Source: Planctomycetota bacterium (lineage in GTDB: Bacteria > Planctomycetota > SZUA-567). From it: a stretch of 8,680 nt of DNA. The translations under genes and the position numbers were made by a program. This document shows positions 6,560 through 8,680 of the stretch, one piece after another. Within the stretch, counting starts at the first letter, position 1. Each line of letters opens with the position of its first letter. The notes beneath the pieces are model-generated. The model searched no databases. It saw only the letters and a program-made list of their open reading frames with translations, and was not told the DNA's origin. The DNA lies in assembly GCA_031270145.1 (NCBI GenBank), contig JAISYD010000248.1, positions 1 to 8,680 of the forward strand, in the 5' to 3' direction.

Positions 6560-7981
6560 TCAGCGCCGTCCCCTTTCGTAATATTCAAGATAGCGGGCGA
6601 ACTTGGCGGCGTATTCATCCCTCCTGTCGGCTCGGGGCTGGATTTTCGCCAAGTCGCCCTTTCCGAAGGCGCGTACGTCGGCCAACGCCCCGGCCGCGCG
6701 CAGAGCCAGCGCCGCGCCGCCAAGGGTGGAAGCTTGGGCGGTCGGCGACAGGGAAATCTCCCGTTGGAAGATGTCGGCCGCCATCTGGATCCAGGCGGGC
6801 GAATTGAGAATGCCGCCGGACATGACGATCTCGGCCGGCTCTCCGGCCAGGGCGGTCAAAATTTTGTAACAGTGGAAAACATTGAACAACACCCCCTCCA
6901 GGACGCCCCGGAAGAGTGTCGCCGCCTGGTCGCCGGCCCGTATTTCCGCGAAGCCGGCCCGGCGGGTGTCGTCCCAGCCGGGGCAGCGCTCGCCGAACAG
7001 GAAGGGCAGAAAGACGGGTGAGGCGGCGGAGGCGCGCGGAAGCTCGGCCTCCAATTCGGCGAACGACCAGCGGTTTTCCAGCACGGTTTCCTTGAACCAG
7101 TTGACGCAGTTGCAGGCCCCGTTGGTGGCGGCGCCGCACAGCCAGTCCTCCGCCCCCACATAGCACCAGGTGCCAGGCGGATCGGAAAGTACGGGGCGAT
7201 CGGTGGAGAGGCGGATGGCGGCGGAGGTGCCGACCGAGAAGGTCATGGCTCCGGTCCGCATGCAGCCGTTGCCCACCTGGTTCAGGGCGCCGTCCGAATG
7301 CGGCGGCGTCACCGGGATGCCGGATGGGACGCCGAGGGCGGCGGCGGCCTGGCTGGTCAATGGACGGGTCTGCCGGTAGTCGGCCAAGGCGCCGAATTGC
7401 TCAGGCCCGCAGCCGATCATGGCCAGGATTTCCTCGTCGTAGACCAGCCGGTGGGTGTTCAGGAGGCCCATGCCGGAGACGATGCTCTTGGTTTCCAGGC
7501 GCTCCCCGGTTAGGCGGAAGAAGTTGAGGCCGGCCTGGCTGGCGAAGAGGCGGCCGGCCGGGTCGAAGCCGTTCCGGATCAGATGGAGGATGGCGTAGGG
7601 CTGGTAGGTGATGTTCGGCATGCAGCCGGTGCGGCGGTAGATGCCGCGGGCCAGCTCCGTTTGGGCGCGGTAGCCGCGGCAGAGTTCGTCCGGTCCGGTG
7701 AAGGCCCAGGTGCAGGAGCGCTCCACCGGGTTCATGTCCCGGTCGCAGGGGACGATGGAGTGCCAGATGCCGCCGATGCCGATGGCGTCGACGCGGCGGC
7801 CGGCCGCCGCCTTCCGGCCGGCCCGCATGGTGGCCTGGAAGACCTGATCCGCGTCCTGGCGGCCTCCCGCGTCCCACTCCGGGGCGTAGGTCTCGGTTTC
7901 CTCCGCCAGGGCGCCTTCCCGGTCGTCGTAAAGCAACGCCTTGGCGGCGCTGGTGCTTGATTCGAGAACCAGTGCCAGCAT
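6560..7981 (-). CDS. FGGY-family carbohydrate kinase, gluconokinase-like branch
   Basis: 473 residues, near the usual 480-520 for FGGY kinases. The family transfers the ATP gamma-phosphate to a sugar, sugar acid or polyol in the cytoplasm. The N-terminal FGGY lobe (about 1-235) begins ALVLESSTSAAKALLYD, has GIGGIWHSIVPCD (68-80), LYRRTG-like GIYRRTGCMP (113-122) and FFRLTGERLETKSIVSGMGL (154-172). PHSDGALNQVGNG (227-239) carries the probable catalytic base Asp230. The C-terminal lobe has FSVGTSAAIRL (248-258), GAATNGACNCVNWF (283-296), LPFLFGERCPGWDD (325-338) and the nucleotide-site segment MSGGILNSPAWIQMAADI (387-404). The SVGTSAAIR and GAATNG pattern is like gluconate kinases, but the substrate is not certain. 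The first loop reads E-S-S-T-S instead of the usual D-x-G-T-S/T. Twelve cysteines are unusually many. The start at 7981 is supported by AAGGAAGG (7990-7997), eight bases upstream; the frame stays open further up but would overlap the DUF362 gene. Confidence 0.93.
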   Translation of the reverse strand: MLALVLESSTSAAKALLYDDREGALAEETETYAPEWDAGGRQDADQVFQATMRAGRKAAAGRRVDAIGIGGIWHSIVPCDRDMNPVERSCTWAFTGPDELCRGYRAQTELARGIYRRTGCMPNITYQPYAILHLIRNGFDPAGRLFASQAGLNFFRLTGERLETKSIVSGMGLLNTHRLVYDEEILAMIGCGPEQFGALADYRQTRPLTSQAAAALGVPSGIPVTPPHSDGALNQVGNGCMRTGAMTFSVGTSAAIRLSTDRPVLSDPPGTWCYVGAEDWLCGAATNGACNCVNWFKETVLENRWSFAELEAELPRASAASPVFLPFLFGERCPGWDDTRRAGFAEIRAGDQAATLFRGVLEGVLFNVFHCYKILTALAGEPAEIVMSGGILNSPAWIQMAADIFQREISLSPTAQASTLGGAALALRAAGALADVRAFGKGDLAKIQPRADRRDEYAAKFARYLEYYERGRR

Positions 7982-7989
7982 CTCGGAAT

Positions 7990-7997
7990 CCTTCCTT
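7990..7997 (-). promoter_or_regulatory. Ribosome binding site of the sugar kinase gene
   Basis: Minus strand AAGGAAGG with an eight-base spacer to the ATG at 7981. It lies in the 35-base gap after the DUF362 stop and settles the kinase start. No promoter is seen in that gap, so the two genes are probably co-transcribed. Confidence 0.75.
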
Positions 7998-8016
7998 GTG
8001 GCAACTGGAGCCGCCG

Positions 8017-8680
8017 TCAGAGGGAAATGCGGCGGTTCGGAAGCTTTGTCGGATCGAGTTCTCCGAACCCCATGGCGGCGGCGATGGTTATATGGGGGTA
8101 TCTCCGCGGCTCGCTGCCCATCAGCCTGGCGGCCGAGGCGTCGCCGGCCACGATGTCGGTGGACAGTATCTGCATCTTGGCCAGCCGCACATCGGTCGGG
8201 TGGCGGCTGCGGGGACCGTTCCGGGCCAGGATGCGGTAGGCGTCGATGATGTTCAGGTCGGGCTTGCGGAAGGCGAGGAAGTCGGCGATGCATTGCTGCA
8301 AATCGTTGGCGTGGTAGAAGCGCCGATCCCACACCAACCCCATGAGGTTTTTAATGCCGGCGGTGATGCCGGCGCCGCCGTGGTGCTTGAGGATGGGGAT
8401 GTTGATGAACACGTCGGCCTCAAGAGCCGTCTCGTGGATCTGCGCGCTCCGCAGGACCTTGCCGCCGCCCGAGCGCTTGACGTAATAGCGCTCGGCCTCC
8501 GCCGGCGCCACCGCGGCCCCGGCGGCGGCGGCGGCGGCTCCGATGCCGCTTTCGTCATAGCAGGTCCGCCAGAATTCTATGGTGTGATCGACCACGTAGA
8601 CCTTGGCCGCGCCGGCCTCCAGGCAATGCCGGATCACCCGGTTCACCAAGGCCGGGTTGGTGTTGCCGGCCGCCGCCTCG
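8017..8680 (-). CDS. DUF362 family protein (5' end outside the window)
   Basis: The visible 220 codons are the C-terminal part; the frame is still open at the right edge, reading EAAAGNTNPALVNRVIRHCL at its first visible residues. The family pattern is clear: NTNP followed by LEAGAAKVYVVDHT, then CYDESGIG, ADVFINIPILKHHGGAGITA, GIKNLMGLVWDRRFYH, a KPDLNIIDAYRILARNGPRS segment, and STDIVAGDASAARLMG before the C-terminus at RRISL. DUF362 proteins have no settled biochemical role. Many carry a Tat signal or a ferredoxin-like domain; none is visible here, there is no C-terminal ferredoxin, and the N-terminus cannot be seen. An internal TTG at 8649 is not a real start because the conserved sequence continues upstream of it. 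The sugar kinase follows after 35 bases and is probably co-transcribed, suggesting a link to a carbohydrate-related pathway. That link is inference from context. Confidence 0.9.
   Translation of the reverse strand, partial: EAAAGNTNPALVNRVIRHCLEAGAAKVYVVDHTIEFWRTCYDESGIGAAAAAAGAAVAPAEAERYYVKRSGGGKVLRSAQIHETALEADVFINIPILKHHGGAGITAGIKNLMGLVWDRRFYHANDLQQCIADFLAFRKPDLNIIDAYRILARNGPRSRHPTDVRLAKMQILSTDIVAGDASAARLMGSEPRRYPHITIAAAMGFGELDPTKLPNRRISL

Noticed and set aside
6541..6562. GC-rich palindromic bases after the kinase stop as an intrinsic terminator
   Set aside because: No stable short-loop stem followed by a U-run is seen; the CCCGGG core is only a six-base palindrome.
7982..8332. N-terminal extension of the kinase to 8332
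   Set aside because: It overlaps the conserved DUF362 sequence in another frame, and the ATG at 7981 has a strong ribosome binding site.
1..8680. Very frequent GGCCGG / GCCGGC words across the window as a possible repeat family or uptake signal
   Set aside because: They fall in coding frames at Ala-Gly, Pro-Ala and Ala-Gly-Arg runs and follow from codon use in GC-rich DNA; there is no fixed spacing or flanking consensus.
1..8680. CRISPR, tRNA/rRNA, insertion sequence or phage remains
   Set aside because: No regularly spaced repeats, cloverleaf-like segments, transposase motifs or terminal inverted repeats were found by eye; conserved genes cover almost every base.

Overview
The window comes from a GC-rich bacterial chromosome (visibly well above 60 % G+C). 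All six genes read leftward on the minus strand. A secreted protein with a signal peptide and a transmembrane chemoreceptor with a large extracytoplasmic domain suggest a motile, probably Gram-negative cell. The [4Fe-4S]-type U32 enzyme, the DUF362 protein and a cysteine-rich sugar kinase would suit an anaerobe or microaerobe. The secreted protein's beta-sandwich segment reminds me of planctomycete-type secreted proteins, and the chemoreceptor tip resembles deltaproteobacterial ones. I cannot fix the phylum from this sequence.

In transcription order (high to low coordinates) there are two units. Unit A, entering from the right edge, has the 3' part of a DUF362 gene (8017-8680, 5' end outside) and, after a 35-base gap, a FGGY-family carbohydrate kinase of the gluconokinase-like branch (6560-7981). 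Both probably belong to a catabolic locus that continues to the right. A 124-base intergenic gap (6436-6559) follows. It holds a good sigma70-like promoter and a pair of inverted TTGCCCGGG arms, one of which lies in the promoter spacer.

Unit B starts at that promoter and is packed tightly: a methyl-accepting chemotaxis protein (4273-6435), a secreted helical-repeat/beta-sandwich protein of unknown function (3143-4267, 5-base gap), hisA of histidine biosynthesis (2418-3146, ATGA overlap), and a long U32-family protein related to the 23S rRNA hydroxylase RlhA (1-2421, ATGA overlap, 3' end outside the window). The two ATGA overlaps and the 5-base gap imply one translationally coupled operon, although the products belong to unrelated processes (chemotaxis, secretion, amino acid synthesis, RNA modification).

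I see no RNA gene, CRISPR array, insertion sequence, phage gene or obvious intrinsic terminator. Nearly every base is coding. Long open frames on the plus strand are GC-driven shadows. No clearly new multi-gene system is visible. The points most worth checking are the uncharacterised secreted protein and its operon, the altered phosphate-loop motif of the kinase, and the inverted repeat at the chemoreceptor promoter.
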